Positions 10,265 to 18,311 of a stretch of DNA of 64,000 nucleotides are shown in pieces. Every line of letters begins with the position of its first letter. Position 1 is the stretch's first letter. The stretch comes from Peteryoungia desertarenae (GTDB lineage Bacteria > Pseudomonadota > Alphaproteobacteria > Rhizobiales > Rhizobiaceae). The notes under the pieces were generated by a model, which searched no databases, was not told the DNA's origin, and saw only the letters and a program-made list of their open reading frames with translations. The stretch spans positions 2,324,501-2,388,500 of the forward strand of contig NZ_CP058350.1 in assembly GCF_005860795.2 (NCBI RefSeq), given 5' to 3'. Both the position numbers and the translations under genes were made by a program.

Positions 10265-10717
10265 TTGCTGCTGGCTGAGGTTGATTTTTCGCTTGAAGCT
10301 GGGATTTCCATCGTAACGCTGGGCGTCGCGGATGTGGCCGTGAGCATCGCATATCACGAACGGCTGGGATGGAAACGCTCCTCAGCATCAAATGATCAGA
10401 TCACCTTCATTCAGATGAAGGGTCTGGTCCTTGCCTTGTTCAGTCGAGTTGCGCTGGCAACCGATGCCGGTGTTGAAGATGGCAACTGCGGTTTTGCCGG
10501 GGTTACACTGGCTCATAATGTGCCAAGTGATCGTGGCGTGGATGCGGTGGTCAGATTTGCGCTGTCCTGTGGCGCACGGCTCGTGAGGAAACCCGAAAAG
10601 GCGAGTTGGGGTGGCTATTCGGGCTATGTGGCTGATCCCGATGGGCATCTTTGGGAAATTTCCCATAATCCCTATTTCCCCTTGGACCATCACGGACATA
10701 TCGTTCTTCCCGCCTGA
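10265..10717 (+). CDS. VOC (glyoxalase/bleomycin-resistance) family protein
   Basis: A single VOC domain is recognisable from SIVTLGVADVAVSIAYHERLGW at the N-terminus and GYVADPDGHLWEISHNPYFP near the end. VOC proteins use paired beta-alpha-beta modules to bind metal and small substrates; the substrate cannot be told here. The start is weak: TTG 10265 with AAGAAG upstream is the only candidate that keeps the whole domain, since no in-frame ATG precedes it. Confidence 0.72.
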   Translation: MLLAEVDFSLEAGISIVTLGVADVAVSIAYHERLGWKRSSASNDQITFIQMKGLVLALFSRVALATDAGVEDGNCGFAGVTLAHNVPSDRGVDAVVRFALSCGARLVRKPEKASWGGYSGYVADPDGHLWEISHNPYFPLDHHGHIVLPA

Positions 10718-10832
10718 TCGGCGTGTTTTAGAGAATTGGAAAACGGTATGTTTACGAAAACGGACTAAGGTGAGCGGTGGGACCATAGGGACGGGAATTC
10801 AGAAAGGCCCAGAAGGGTCGAAGGAGAGTTCC

Positions 10833-11294
10833 ATGAACCATGACACCTATCTGAATTCCTACCTCGCCGACATCCTCGCGTCGGTTCGGCATGTCGCCAT
10901 CCTTGGCGCATCCACCAACGATAATCGCCCCAGCCACTGGATATCAGGATTTTTGCTGGGCAAGGGATACCAGGTTTATCCCGTCAATCCAGCCCATGCC
11001 GGCGAATTCATACTGGGCCGAAAAGTTTACGCGACTTTGGCAGACATACCCCATGCAATTGACATGGTGGACGTGTTCCGCAGCCCGGACCATCTTCCCG
11101 CTATCGTTGACGAGGTGCTGGCTCTCGACCCGAAACCCGCAGCCATCTGGTGTCAGTTGGGCATTCGCGACGATGCAGCAGCATCAAGGGCGGAGGCAGC
11201 TGGCATCAAGGTTGTGATGAACCGGGCGCTGGTCAGCGAATACCCGCTGGTTTACGAGATGGCACATCGAGCCACCAGCTCACACGCGGCGTGA
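10833..11294 (+). CDS. CoA-binding domain protein, copy 1
   Basis: The 153-residue protein is a stand-alone CoA-binding Rossmann domain (YccU/PF13380 type), with VAILGASTNDNRPSHW, LLGKGYQVYPVNP and EAAGIKVVMNRALVSEYP. Family members bind CoA; a physiological role has not been fixed. ATG 10833 has AAGGAGAG upstream, whereas the longer frame from 10611 overlaps the VOC gene. It is clearly paralogous to the product of 11778-12209. Confidence 0.85.
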   Translation: MNHDTYLNSYLADILASVRHVAILGASTNDNRPSHWISGFLLGKGYQVYPVNPAHAGEFILGRKVYATLADIPHAIDMVDVFRSPDHLPAIVDEVLALDPKPAAIWCQLGIRDDAAASRAEAAGIKVVMNRALVSEYPLVYEMAHRATSSHAA

Positions 11295-11307
11295 TCGTTT
11301 TACGAGG

Positions 11308-11640
11308 TCAAAACGGAATGAACGGCTTCGACCGCATGAACCTGTCCTCGGGGTCGAAAGGCTGGCAATTCAGCACCGGGCATCGCGCGCTGTCCCGCGT
11401 CGGTATGTAGGCGCGGGCAGCATATTCATGAGCGGAGCACTGGGCATTGCGCGTTACATAACGATCGTAAAGCGTAAGACCCGTCACGCGCGTTGAGGGG
11501 TAGCGCAAGATCACGGCGCCTTCGTCGATTACCCGCGCTCGTGCCTCATCGCAGGTCATCTCAAGAGAGTTGTAGCGAGAAATCGCCCCAGCCGGTGTTG
11601 CTGCGGCAAGAATCGCAAGGCACGCTATGATTTTCTTCAT
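11308..11640 (-). CDS. Small secreted protein of unknown function
   Basis: This 110-residue protein begins with a clear Sec signal peptide (MKKIIACLAILAAATPAGA), so it should be periplasmic. The mature part has four cysteines (CDEAR, QCSAHEY, RCPVLNC), likely paired in disulfides. I do not recognise a named family. It sits convergently between the two CoA-binding paralogues. Confidence 0.7.
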   Translation of the reverse strand: MKKIIACLAILAAATPAGAISRYNSLEMTCDEARARVIDEGAVILRYPSTRVTGLTLYDRYVTRNAQCSAHEYAARAYIPTRDSARCPVLNCQPFDPEDRFMRSKPFIPF

Positions 11641-11777
11641 CGATCAATCCTCCAACGGAGCTAAAGCGCCGATGCTCGGCTTCTGTTCCCCCACGGTTTT
11701 TCTCTTCCTTGCCGGATCAATTGTCATCTGGAAGAGATAGGGGCCATGATGTGCAGACAAGAAGTAGGGAGCGAGTA

Positions 11778-12209
11778 ATGAGCAAACATGACCACTATGA
11801 CGATGACTACCTCCGGGACGTCCTCAGCGCCACCCGTACAATTGCCCTGCTCGGCGCATCTCCCAAGCCGGATCGTCCCAGCTTCGGTGTCATGCGCTTT
11901 CTGCTGCAAAAGGGCTACCATGTCATTCCGGTGAATCCGGGGCAGGCTGGCAAGGAGATACTTGGGCAGAAGACCTATGCCTCGCTGGCCGACATTCCCG
12001 AAGAAATCGATATGGTCGAGGTGTTCCGCGCCCCGGAATATCTTGGTGAGGTCGTTGCCGACGTCCTGGCGCTTGAAAACAAACCCAAGGCGATCTGGGG
12101 CCAGCTGTCCGTCAGGGACGATGAGGCGGTGAAGCCCGCGGAAGCCGCTGGCATCAAGGTCGTGATGGATCGCTGCCCCGCAATCGAAATGCCGCGACTG
12201 GGTCTTTGA
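11778..12209 (+). CDS. CoA-binding domain protein, copy 2
   Basis: This is a 143-residue CoA-binding protein with TIALLGASPKPDRPSFG, FLLQKGYHVIPVNPGQAG and EAAGIKVVMDRCPAIEMPRL. The last segment, with a cysteine after VVMDR, matches the most common YccU-type members, while copy 1 has Asn-Arg-Ala there. ATG 11778 was chosen for the family-like N-terminus; the frame is open from 11709. It ends directly next to the convergent DUF6455 gene. Confidence 0.88.
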   Translation: MSKHDHYDDDYLRDVLSATRTIALLGASPKPDRPSFGVMRFLLQKGYHVIPVNPGQAGKEILGQKTYASLADIPEEIDMVEVFRAPEYLGEVVADVLALENKPKAIWGQLSVRDDEAVKPAEAAGIKVVMDRCPAIEMPRLGL

Positions 12210-12644
12210 CTACGCTTCCAGCAGCATTTCCGGACGTGCGCGCAGCGCATTGAGCGTATCGATGTTTCCGCAATAATGCTGGAACTCTGTGGCCGCATGC
12301 CCTTCGGCGAGATCCTTGCGGCACTGCGCCTTGGCGCCGCAAGTGATGCAGGTCAGTTGCATATCGCGATAGAGCCGAAGCATTCTGAATTCGACTTCGA
12401 TCGGATCAATGTTGAGTGCGCGCATCATCCGGGGCATTTCATCTGCACCATGCGGACCAGCTTCGATAAAGGCGAGCAATTGCCCTCGGGATATGCCGCA
12501 ATCCTCGGCAATCTGTTCCAGCTCTTGCTGGTCCAGCGCTTTCATGAGATCCGACTGAGACTTTGCTTCCCATTCGCGGGCAAACCAGCCGAGGATTGTC
12601 GAAAGGGCATGGCGAATAGGATCTGTCGCTGTGTGGGTCATCAT
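12210..12644 (-). CDS. DUF6455 family protein
   Basis: This 144-residue soluble protein has the DUF6455 pattern: a middle helical region GISRGQLLAFIEAGPHGADEM-like (residues about 50-70) and a C-terminal cysteine cluster, CITCGAKAQC followed by HYCGNI. The cysteines suggest metal or redox binding, but no function is known to me. ATG 12644 follows AGGAG. A perfect FNR/FixK-type box lies 50 bp upstream, pointing to expression under low oxygen. Confidence 0.8.
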   Translation of the reverse strand: MMTHTATDPIRHALSTILGWFAREWEAKSQSDLMKALDQQELEQIAEDCGISRGQLLAFIEAGPHGADEMPRMMRALNIDPIEVEFRMLRLYRDMQLTCITCGAKAQCRKDLAEGHAATEFQHYCGNIDTLNALRARPEMLLEA

Positions 12645-12693
12645 CCGTCTCCTCTGATCATGGAGAGATTGATCCCGATGTGACTACGCCGCA

Positions 12694-12707
12694 TTGACCT
12701 TGATCAA
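12694..12707 (-). promoter_or_regulatory. FNR/FixK-type box
   Basis: TTGAC-CTTG-ATCAA matches the FNR/FixK consensus TTGAY-N4-RTCAA exactly. Its centre is about 56 nt from the DUF6455 start, which would suit a -41.5 activator site if transcription begins near 12659. It is 112 bp from the metZ/metY start on the other side, so the DUF6455 gene is the likelier target. Confidence 0.65.
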
Positions 12708-12819
12708 GTGATGGCAAGGCACGCCATGCTCACACGGCTGGCTTGTTTGGAATTTTCATGGCTGACATCGGCGTCACCGTGGCTATGATCCAGCCCGATA
12801 TAAAAAGGGAGGTTTCGCC

Positions 12820-14106
12820 ATGACCACGAACAATCCGGGCTTCGCAACGCTTGCCATCCATGCCGGCGCTCAGCCGGACCCCACGACGGGGGCGCGCATC
12901 ACGCCGATCTACCAGACGACGGCCTATGTCTTCAACGACAGCGACCATGCCGCAAATCTCTTTGCGCTCAAGGAGTTCGGCAATATATACACCCGCATCA
13001 TGAACCCCACCCAGGGCGTTCTGGAAGAGCGGGTCGCAGCCCTTGAAGGCGGCACGGCAGCACTTGCGGTCGCCTCCGGTCATGCCGCCCAGCTCCTCAT
13101 CTTCCACACGCTGATGCAGCCCGGCGACAATTTTGTCGCCGCCAGGAAGCTCTATGGCGGCTCGATCAACCAGTTTGGCCATGCCTTCAAGAATTTCGGC
13201 TGGCAGGTGCGCTGGGCAGACCCTGCTGACCCGGAAAGCTTTGCCGCCCAGGTCGATGACAAGACCAAGGCCGTCTACATCGAAAGCCTGGCCAATCCCG
13301 GCGGCACCTTCGTCGACATAGCGGCTATCGCAGACGTCGCCCACCGCCACGGCCTGCCGCTGATCGTCGACAACACCATGGCGAGCCCTTACCTGATCCG
13401 CCCGCTGGAGCACGGCGCAGACATCATCGTGCATTCGGCCACCAAGTTCCTCGGCGGTCACGGCAACTCCATGGGCGGCATTATCGTCGATGGCGGCACC
13501 TTCGACTGGTCGGCAAAGGCCGGCCAATATCCGATGCTGTCGGAGCCGCGCCCGGAATATAACGGAGTCGTCCTGCACGAGACCTTCGGCAATATTGCCT
13601 TCGCTATCGCAACCCGTGTGCTCGGTCTGCGCGATCTCGGCCCTGCCATCGCGCCGATGAACGCCTTCCTGCTCCTGACCGGCATCGAGACGCTGCCGCT
13701 TCGAATGCAGCGTCACTGCGACAATGCGCTGAAGGTCGCGACCTGGCTGAAGAGCCATCCCAAGGTCGCCTGGGTCAATTACGCCGGCCTGGCCGATGAT
13801 CCGAACAACGCGCTGCAGAAGCGCTATTCGCCGAAGGGGGCGGGCTCTGTCTTCACTTTTGGCATCAAGGGCGGACTGGAGACCGGCAAGGCGCTGGTCG
13901 GTGGACTGAAGCTCTTCTCGCACCTTGCCAATATCGGCGACACCCGTTCGCTGATTATTCACCCGGCCTCGACGACCCATGCTCAGCTTTCCGAAGAGCA
14001 GCAGATTGCTGCGGGTGCAGGGCCGGATGTCGTGCGCCTGTCGATCGGCATTGAGGATGCGGAAGACATCATCGCCGATCTTGAACAGGCGCTGGCCAAC
14101 GCCTGA
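12820..14106 (+). CDS. O-acetylhomoserine aminocarboxypropyltransferase (sulfhydrylase)
   Basis: This PLP enzyme of the Cys/Met metabolism family joins O-acetylhomoserine with sulfide (or methanethiol) to give homocysteine. The 428-residue length and the N-terminus FATLAIHAGAQPDPTTGAR are typical of MetY/Cgs-type sulfhydrylases. The PLP lysine is in HSATKFLGGHGNSMGG, and VESLANPGG-like YIESLANPGG precedes the cofactor aspartate in LIVDNTMASPY. It is called metY or metZ in different genomes, so I give no symbol. No SAM-II riboswitch is apparent upstream. Confidence 0.93.
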   Translation: MTTNNPGFATLAIHAGAQPDPTTGARITPIYQTTAYVFNDSDHAANLFALKEFGNIYTRIMNPTQGVLEERVAALEGGTAALAVASGHAAQLLIFHTLMQPGDNFVAARKLYGGSINQFGHAFKNFGWQVRWADPADPESFAAQVDDKTKAVYIESLANPGGTFVDIAAIADVAHRHGLPLIVDNTMASPYLIRPLEHGADIIVHSATKFLGGHGNSMGGIIVDGGTFDWSAKAGQYPMLSEPRPEYNGVVLHETFGNIAFAIATRVLGLRDLGPAIAPMNAFLLLTGIETLPLRMQRHCDNALKVATWLKSHPKVAWVNYAGLADDPNNALQKRYSPKGAGSVFTFGIKGGLETGKALVGGLKLFSHLANIGDTRSLIIHPASTTHAQLSEEQQIAAGAGPDVVRLSIGIEDAEDIIADLEQALANA

Positions 14107-14204
14107 TTGCGAAAACCCTTGCATGGACAGCTATCCGGCTGTCCATGGAACCCCGATCGCAATATCTCGTTGGAACTCTCTGACTGCAAAAGAGGAGAGT
14201 TCCA

Positions 14205-14816
14205 ATGACATTGAAGGCTGTTGCCTTGAATGCCACGCTGAAGCGCAGCAGTGGCTCACCGTCCTCGACCGACCACATGCTCGGTCTGGTCGCAGCGGCG
14301 ATGGCGGAGAAGGGCGTCGAGACGGAGACGATACGCCTTGCCGATCACGACATTCTTCCCGGCGTGACCTCGGACGAAGGGCCGGGCGATGCCTGGCCGC
14401 CCATCCGCGAAAAGATTCTCGCTGCAGATATCCTGATACTTGGAACCCCAATCTGGATGGGCCAGCCCTCCAGCGTGTGCAAGCGGGCGCTGGAGCGGAT
14501 GGACGCCTTCCTGTCGGAGAAGGATGACCAAGGTCGCATGGTGTCCTATGGGCGGGTGGCCGCCGTCGCGGTGGTTGGCAATGAAGACGGGGCGCACCAT
14601 GTCTCTGCCCAGCTTTACCAGGCCTTGAATGATGTCGGGTTCACCATTCCGGCCAATGCCATCGCCTATTGGGTGGGCGAGGCTATGGGCAGCACGGATT
14701 TCCGGGAGCTCGATCCCACTCCGGACAAAGTGACCAGCACAGTCGATATGGTCGCCCGCAACACGGTGCATCTCGCGCGCCTGCTGGCAGATAATCCTTA
14801 TCCGTCGCAGAAATAA
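14205..14816 (+). CDS. Flavodoxin-fold NAD(P)H-dependent FMN reductase family protein
   Basis: The 203-residue protein has a flavodoxin-like fold: an N-terminal strand AVALNATLKRSSGSPSSTD for phosphate binding, then ADILILGTPIWMGQPSS, the typical FMN-contact loop, and VVGNEDGAHHVSAQL. Such proteins reduce FMN or quinones. No partner is evident from the neighbours. The start ATG 14205 follows GAGGAGAG. Confidence 0.85.
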   Translation: MTLKAVALNATLKRSSGSPSSTDHMLGLVAAAMAEKGVETETIRLADHDILPGVTSDEGPGDAWPPIREKILAADILILGTPIWMGQPSSVCKRALERMDAFLSEKDDQGRMVSYGRVAAVAVVGNEDGAHHVSAQLYQALNDVGFTIPANAIAYWVGEAMGSTDFRELDPTPDKVTSTVDMVARNTVHLARLLADNPYPSQK

Positions 14817-14858
14817 AGCGCGCGGCGTGGATTTTGGGCGCCGCTTGAGGCAAGACTG

Positions 14859-14890
14859 ACGGGCCGGCATCTCAGGATGCGCGGCCCGTT
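14859..14890 (+). terminator. Stem-loop, probable terminator
   Basis: ACGGGCC pairs with GGCCCGT and GCATC with GATGC around a TCAG loop, followed by a short TTT. It lies 43 bp after the flavodoxin-fold gene and just before the cupin gene. Confidence 0.55.
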
Positions 14891-14919
14891 TCCGATCTGT
14901 CTTCTGTCAGGAGCCTGCC

Positions 14920-15264
14920 ATGTCCGCCGCCCTCGCTTTCGATCCGTCGACCGTCACCCCGGAAGAGGGCGCGCCGGCACCCGACCGCCTGATTTCCGGC
15001 GATCCGAGGTTTACCACCTGGAACATTGAGGAAGCGGACGGCGGCATCTATGCCGGCATCTGGCAGTCGACGCCGGGCAAGTGGCGGATCTCTTATGACG
15101 AGTGGGAGTATTTCCACATTCTCGAAGGCCACTCTGTTGTCACCGAAGACGGCGGAGAGCCGGTCCACCTGCGAAAGGGCGACCGGCTCGTCTTAAGGCC
15201 AGGATTTAAAGGAACCTGGGAAGTGATTGAAAAGACGGTAAAAGATTACGTGATTCGTCTTTAG
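14920..15264 (+). CDS. Cupin domain protein (DUF861-like)
   Basis: This is a 114-residue single cupin barrel. Conserved cupin pieces are visible as WRISYDEWEYFHILEGHSVV and LRKGDRLVLRPGFKGTWEV, a pattern seen in the (S)-ureidoglycine-aminohydrolase-like cupin 3 group. Its activity is unknown. It overlaps the convergent GST gene by 4 bp at the stop codons. Confidence 0.85.
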   Translation: MSAALAFDPSTVTPEEGAPAPDRLISGDPRFTTWNIEEADGGIYAGIWQSTPGKWRISYDEWEYFHILEGHSVVTEDGGEPVHLRKGDRLVLRPGFKGTWEVIEKTVKDYVIRL

Positions 15265-15920
15265 CTGGCAGCCTTAAGCCGCTGCGCTTCAGCTTCGTGC
15301 TCTGGCACCATGGCAGCGTCTTCCGCCGAGACCTTCTGGATGCTGGCACGGCTGCCGATCCTTTCCATATAGGCCTGGAAAGCGGGTCGGGCTTCAACGA
15401 GACCGAACATCGTCGTCCAGCGCAGCGCAATGCCCCAGAGCACATCGGCCGCCGTGAAGCGCTCGCCGAGCAGGTAGGGGCCTGTTTTGAGCGCTTCTTC
15501 CAGCATGTCGATGAGCGACTCGTAGCTCGCATAGGGCGTCTCGTTCATCGATCCCGGCTCGCGCTTCATGAAGCGATCGACGACCGCCGGTTCGAAGCAG
15601 CTGCCATAGATGAAGAGCCAGCGCAGATAGGCCCCACGGTCCGGATCGGTCAGCGCAGGGGCAAGACCTGCCTCAGGGAAAAGATCCGCCAGATAGAGAT
15701 AGATCGCGCCCTGTTCGGTGACCAAGGTTTCTCCGACACGCACCGCAGGCACTTTGCCGAGCGGATTGATCGCCAGATAGGCCGGCTGGCGCTGTTCGTT
15801 CGTCTTCATGTTCAGCACATGCAGATCATAGGGCACCTTCAGCTCCTCCAGCAGCACGCGCGCACCGGTGGCGCGGGTCTGGGGCGAGTAGAAGAGGGTG
15901 ATCTGACGGTCTTTGCTCAT
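15261..15920 (-). CDS. Glutathione S-transferase family protein
   Basis: The 219-residue protein has an N-terminal thioredoxin-like domain (ITLFYSPQTRATGARVLLEEL, then GKVPAVRVGETLVTEQGAI with the Pro/Glu glutathione-binding contacts) and an all-helical C-terminal half with GERFTAADVLWGIALRW. The substrate is unknown. It is divergent from the WYL regulator, with a dyad between the two starts. Confidence 0.92.
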   Translation of the reverse strand: MSKDRQITLFYSPQTRATGARVLLEELKVPYDLHVLNMKTNEQRQPAYLAINPLGKVPAVRVGETLVTEQGAIYLYLADLFPEAGLAPALTDPDRGAYLRWLFIYGSCFEPAVVDRFMKREPGSMNETPYASYESLIDMLEEALKTGPYLLGERFTAADVLWGIALRWTTMFGLVEARPAFQAYMERIGSRASIQKVSAEDAAMVPEHEAEAQRLKAAS

Positions 15921-15982
15921 TGGAAGTCTCCCATTTCAAACTGGATGCGCCGTGCGGCAACAAAAGGAGATTACGCCGCCAT

Positions 15983-16003
15983 ACCTGTCAGATTGTGTCA
16001 GGT
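15983..16003. promoter_or_regulatory. Candidate WYL-regulator operator (imperfect dyad)
   Basis: The half-sites ACCTGTCA and TGTCAGGT flank a 5-nt centre; they pair at seven of eight positions. They can also be read as direct TGTCAG repeats spaced by four bases. The site lies between the divergent GST and WYL genes, 36 bp before the regulator start. Confidence 0.45.
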
Positions 16004-16038
16004 TGGTTTAGCATGATGCGTGACAAGGAGATTTTCCG

Positions 16039-17022
16039 ATGCGGGCGAGCCGGCTGATCAACATCCTGACGACGCTCCAGGCGAAGGGGCTGGTGACCGC
16101 CGAGGCCTTGGCCGACGAGAACGATGTTTCGGTCCGCACCATCTATCGCGACATCGATGCGCTGTCGCTTTCGGGCATCCCGGTCTATAGCGAGCGCGGC
16201 TCGGACGGCGGCTACCGGCTGCTGGACGGCTATCGCGTCCGCCTGAACGGTCTCACGCCCGCCGAGGCCGAGGCGATGTTCCTCTCCGGTATTCCCGGTG
16301 CCGCTGCCGATCTCGGCCTGGGCTCGCTGATGGCCGGCGCCCAGAAGAAGCTGACGGCGGCACTTCCCGAAGACCTGCGCGAAAGCGCGCGACGCATGCA
16401 GCAGAAATTCCATCTCGATGCCCCGGCCTGGCTCGCCGAGGGTGAGCAGCCCGTCTATCTGCAGGCCATTGCCGATGCGGTGTGGAACTCCAAGCGCATC
16501 CGCATGCGCTACCGCTCCTGGAAGGCGGAAAAGAACCGTGTGGCCGAACCGCTCGGCATCGTCATGAAGGGTGGCGCCTGGTATCTGGTCGCGCGGGTCG
16601 ACGACACGCCGCGCACCTACCGCATTTCCCGTGTCCTCGACCTGATCGTCACCGAAGAGCGCTTCGACTGGCCGAAAGACTTCGATCTCGCGAACTACTG
16701 GAACGAAAACACCCGGCGCTTGGAACTCGAGCTCTACCCGAACTGGGCGACCATCCGGCTCTCGCCTTGGGGACTGAAGGAAATCGAGCACATGGCGCCG
16801 CCCTATGTGCGCGCGCATCTCGAATTCATCGGAGAGCCGGACGAGGAGGGCTGGCAGACGGTCCGCATGCCGGTTGCCCATGAGCGCATGGCCGTCTCCG
16901 AAATGCTGAAGCTCGCAACGGAGGTCGAGGTCATCGACCCGCCGGAGCTCAAGCATGCCATGCGGCGGGCCGTTGAAACCCTGGTGGCCCGCTACGCCGA
17001 ACCGGCTGCCCTCACCAAGTGA
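16039..17022 (+). CDS. YafY-type transcriptional regulator (HTH + WYL domain)
   Basis: This is a 327-residue regulator. An N-terminal winged helix-turn-helix (residues about 1-60, with VTAEALADENDVSVRTIYRDI) recognises DNA. A WYL domain follows (about residues 135-220), where the ligand motif region reads MKGGAWYLVARVDD, and a C-terminal WCX-like extension completes it. WYL domains bind ligands or nucleic acid. The divergent GST gene and its own gene are the likely targets. It overlaps the convergent P450 gene by 11 bp. Confidence 0.92.
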   Translation: MRASRLINILTTLQAKGLVTAEALADENDVSVRTIYRDIDALSLSGIPVYSERGSDGGYRLLDGYRVRLNGLTPAEAEAMFLSGIPGAAADLGLGSLMAGAQKKLTAALPEDLRESARRMQQKFHLDAPAWLAEGEQPVYLQAIADAVWNSKRIRMRYRSWKAEKNRVAEPLGIVMKGGAWYLVARVDDTPRTYRISRVLDLIVTEERFDWPKDFDLANYWNENTRRLELELYPNWATIRLSPWGLKEIEHMAPPYVRAHLEFIGEPDEEGWQTVRMPVAHERMAVSEMLKLATEVEVIDPPELKHAMRRAVETLVARYAEPAALTK

Positions 17023-18256
17023 GATCCAGCCGTTCCAGTCCGTGGAAGTGGTAGACGTCCTTGACGGTGGGCGTCACTGCCATCTTCAGCCCCGGCAGCC
17101 GCTTGAAGAGCAACGGCAGCACGATGTTGAGCTCCAGCCTTGCGAGCGGCGCGCCGATGCAGAAATGAATGCCGGCGCCGAAGGAGAGGTTGGCTCCGTC
17201 GTCGCGCGCCGGCTTGAAGCTCAGCGGCTCCGGGAACTTCTGCGGATCGAGATTGGCAGCCGCCAGGATCAGGCTCACCTTGTCGCCACGCTGAAAGCTG
17301 ACGCCATCGATTTCGCAGGGCTCCAGGCACCAGCGCTGGAAGATATGCACCGGCGCGCAGATCCTGAGCGTCTCCTCAACGGTGCGCTCGGCCGTTTTCT
17401 CGTCGTTGAACAGCGTTGCCGGATCGATCCCGCTGTCCAGTATGACCCGCACGGAATTGCCGATCTGGTGCACCGTTGCTTCATGTCCGGCATTGAGAAG
17501 CACGATGGTCGTCGAGATCAGCTCGTCCTCGGTGAGGAACTGGCCCTTGTGCTCGGTATGGATCATGTGGCTCAGGAGATCGTCGCGTGGCTCGGCGCGA
17601 CGCTCCGCAATCACTTCGCGCACATAGTCGGCAAATTCCTTTGCCGAGCGGTCGGCGGCCTCTTCATCGGCGCGCGTCCGCTTGAACATATACATGCCGA
17701 CATAGTCGTGACTCCATTTGAGGAGCTGCGGTCCCATCTCCTCGGGGATGCCGATCATCCGGGCAATCATCGTCACCGGAATGATGTCGGCAAAGGTCGA
17801 GAGGAGCTCGGTCTTGCCGTCCTGTTCGAAGCCGTCGATCAGCCGGTTCGCGAGCGCCTCGATCTCGCCCGTCATCTTCTCGACATGGCGGGAAACGAAG
17901 GCGCGGTTGACGAGAGTCCGCAGCCGGGTGTGTTCCGGCGGCTCGATCTCGAGCAGCGAATGCTCCTCGGCCTTGCCAAAATGCCGGGTATGGGCGGCAG
18001 GCTCGGGCAGGCCGAGCTCCTCGCGCGTCGCGACATGCAGGATCTGTCGGCCGAAGCGGCGGTCACGCAAGAGCGCGTTTACGTGGTCATAGCCGGTAAA
18101 GAACCACTGCTTCTGCTCCTCCCAGTAGAAGGTCGGGCAGGCCGCATGCAGGGCCGCATAGGTGTGGTTCGGATCGCTGTAGAAGGCAGGGTCGCGGGCG
18201 TTGAGCGAGACGCGGCGCGTGGCGGGGTCGATGGAGAGAAAAGGAAGGTCAGTCAT
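17012..18256 (-). CDS. Cytochrome P450
   Basis: This is a 414-residue soluble bacterial P450. The heme-thiolate loop is FGAGIHFCIGAPLARLEL, the I-helix oxygen-activation motif is AGHEAT, and the K-helix ExxR is in EETLRIC. It has no membrane anchor. No ferredoxin or reductase gene is adjacent, so redox partners must be elsewhere. Substrate unknown. Confidence 0.95.
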   Translation of the reverse strand: MTDLPFLSIDPATRRVSLNARDPAFYSDPNHTYAALHAACPTFYWEEQKQWFFTGYDHVNALLRDRRFGRQILHVATREELGLPEPAAHTRHFGKAEEHSLLEIEPPEHTRLRTLVNRAFVSRHVEKMTGEIEALANRLIDGFEQDGKTELLSTFADIIPVTMIARMIGIPEEMGPQLLKWSHDYVGMYMFKRTRADEEAADRSAKEFADYVREVIAERRAEPRDDLLSHMIHTEHKGQFLTEDELISTTIVLLNAGHEATVHQIGNSVRVILDSGIDPATLFNDEKTAERTVEETLRICAPVHIFQRWCLEPCEIDGVSFQRGDKVSLILAAANLDPQKFPEPLSFKPARDDGANLSFGAGIHFCIGAPLARLELNIVLPLLFKRLPGLKMAVTPTVKDVYHFHGLERLDLTW

Positions 18257-18311
18257 TGCCTTCCTTTAGCGCTGACATAGAAGCTTGGCAATCTGGTCGG
18301 ACTGCCAGCCT

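Noticed and set aside
12645-12819. SAM-II riboswitch before the sulfhydrylase gene
   Set aside because: These are common at this position in alphaproteobacteria, but the conserved pseudoknot segments could not be found.
12730-14124. 464-codon open frame antisense to the O-acetylhomoserine sulfhydrylase
   Set aside because: It covers the real gene almost exactly and has no family similarity; the plus-strand PLP enzyme explains the region.
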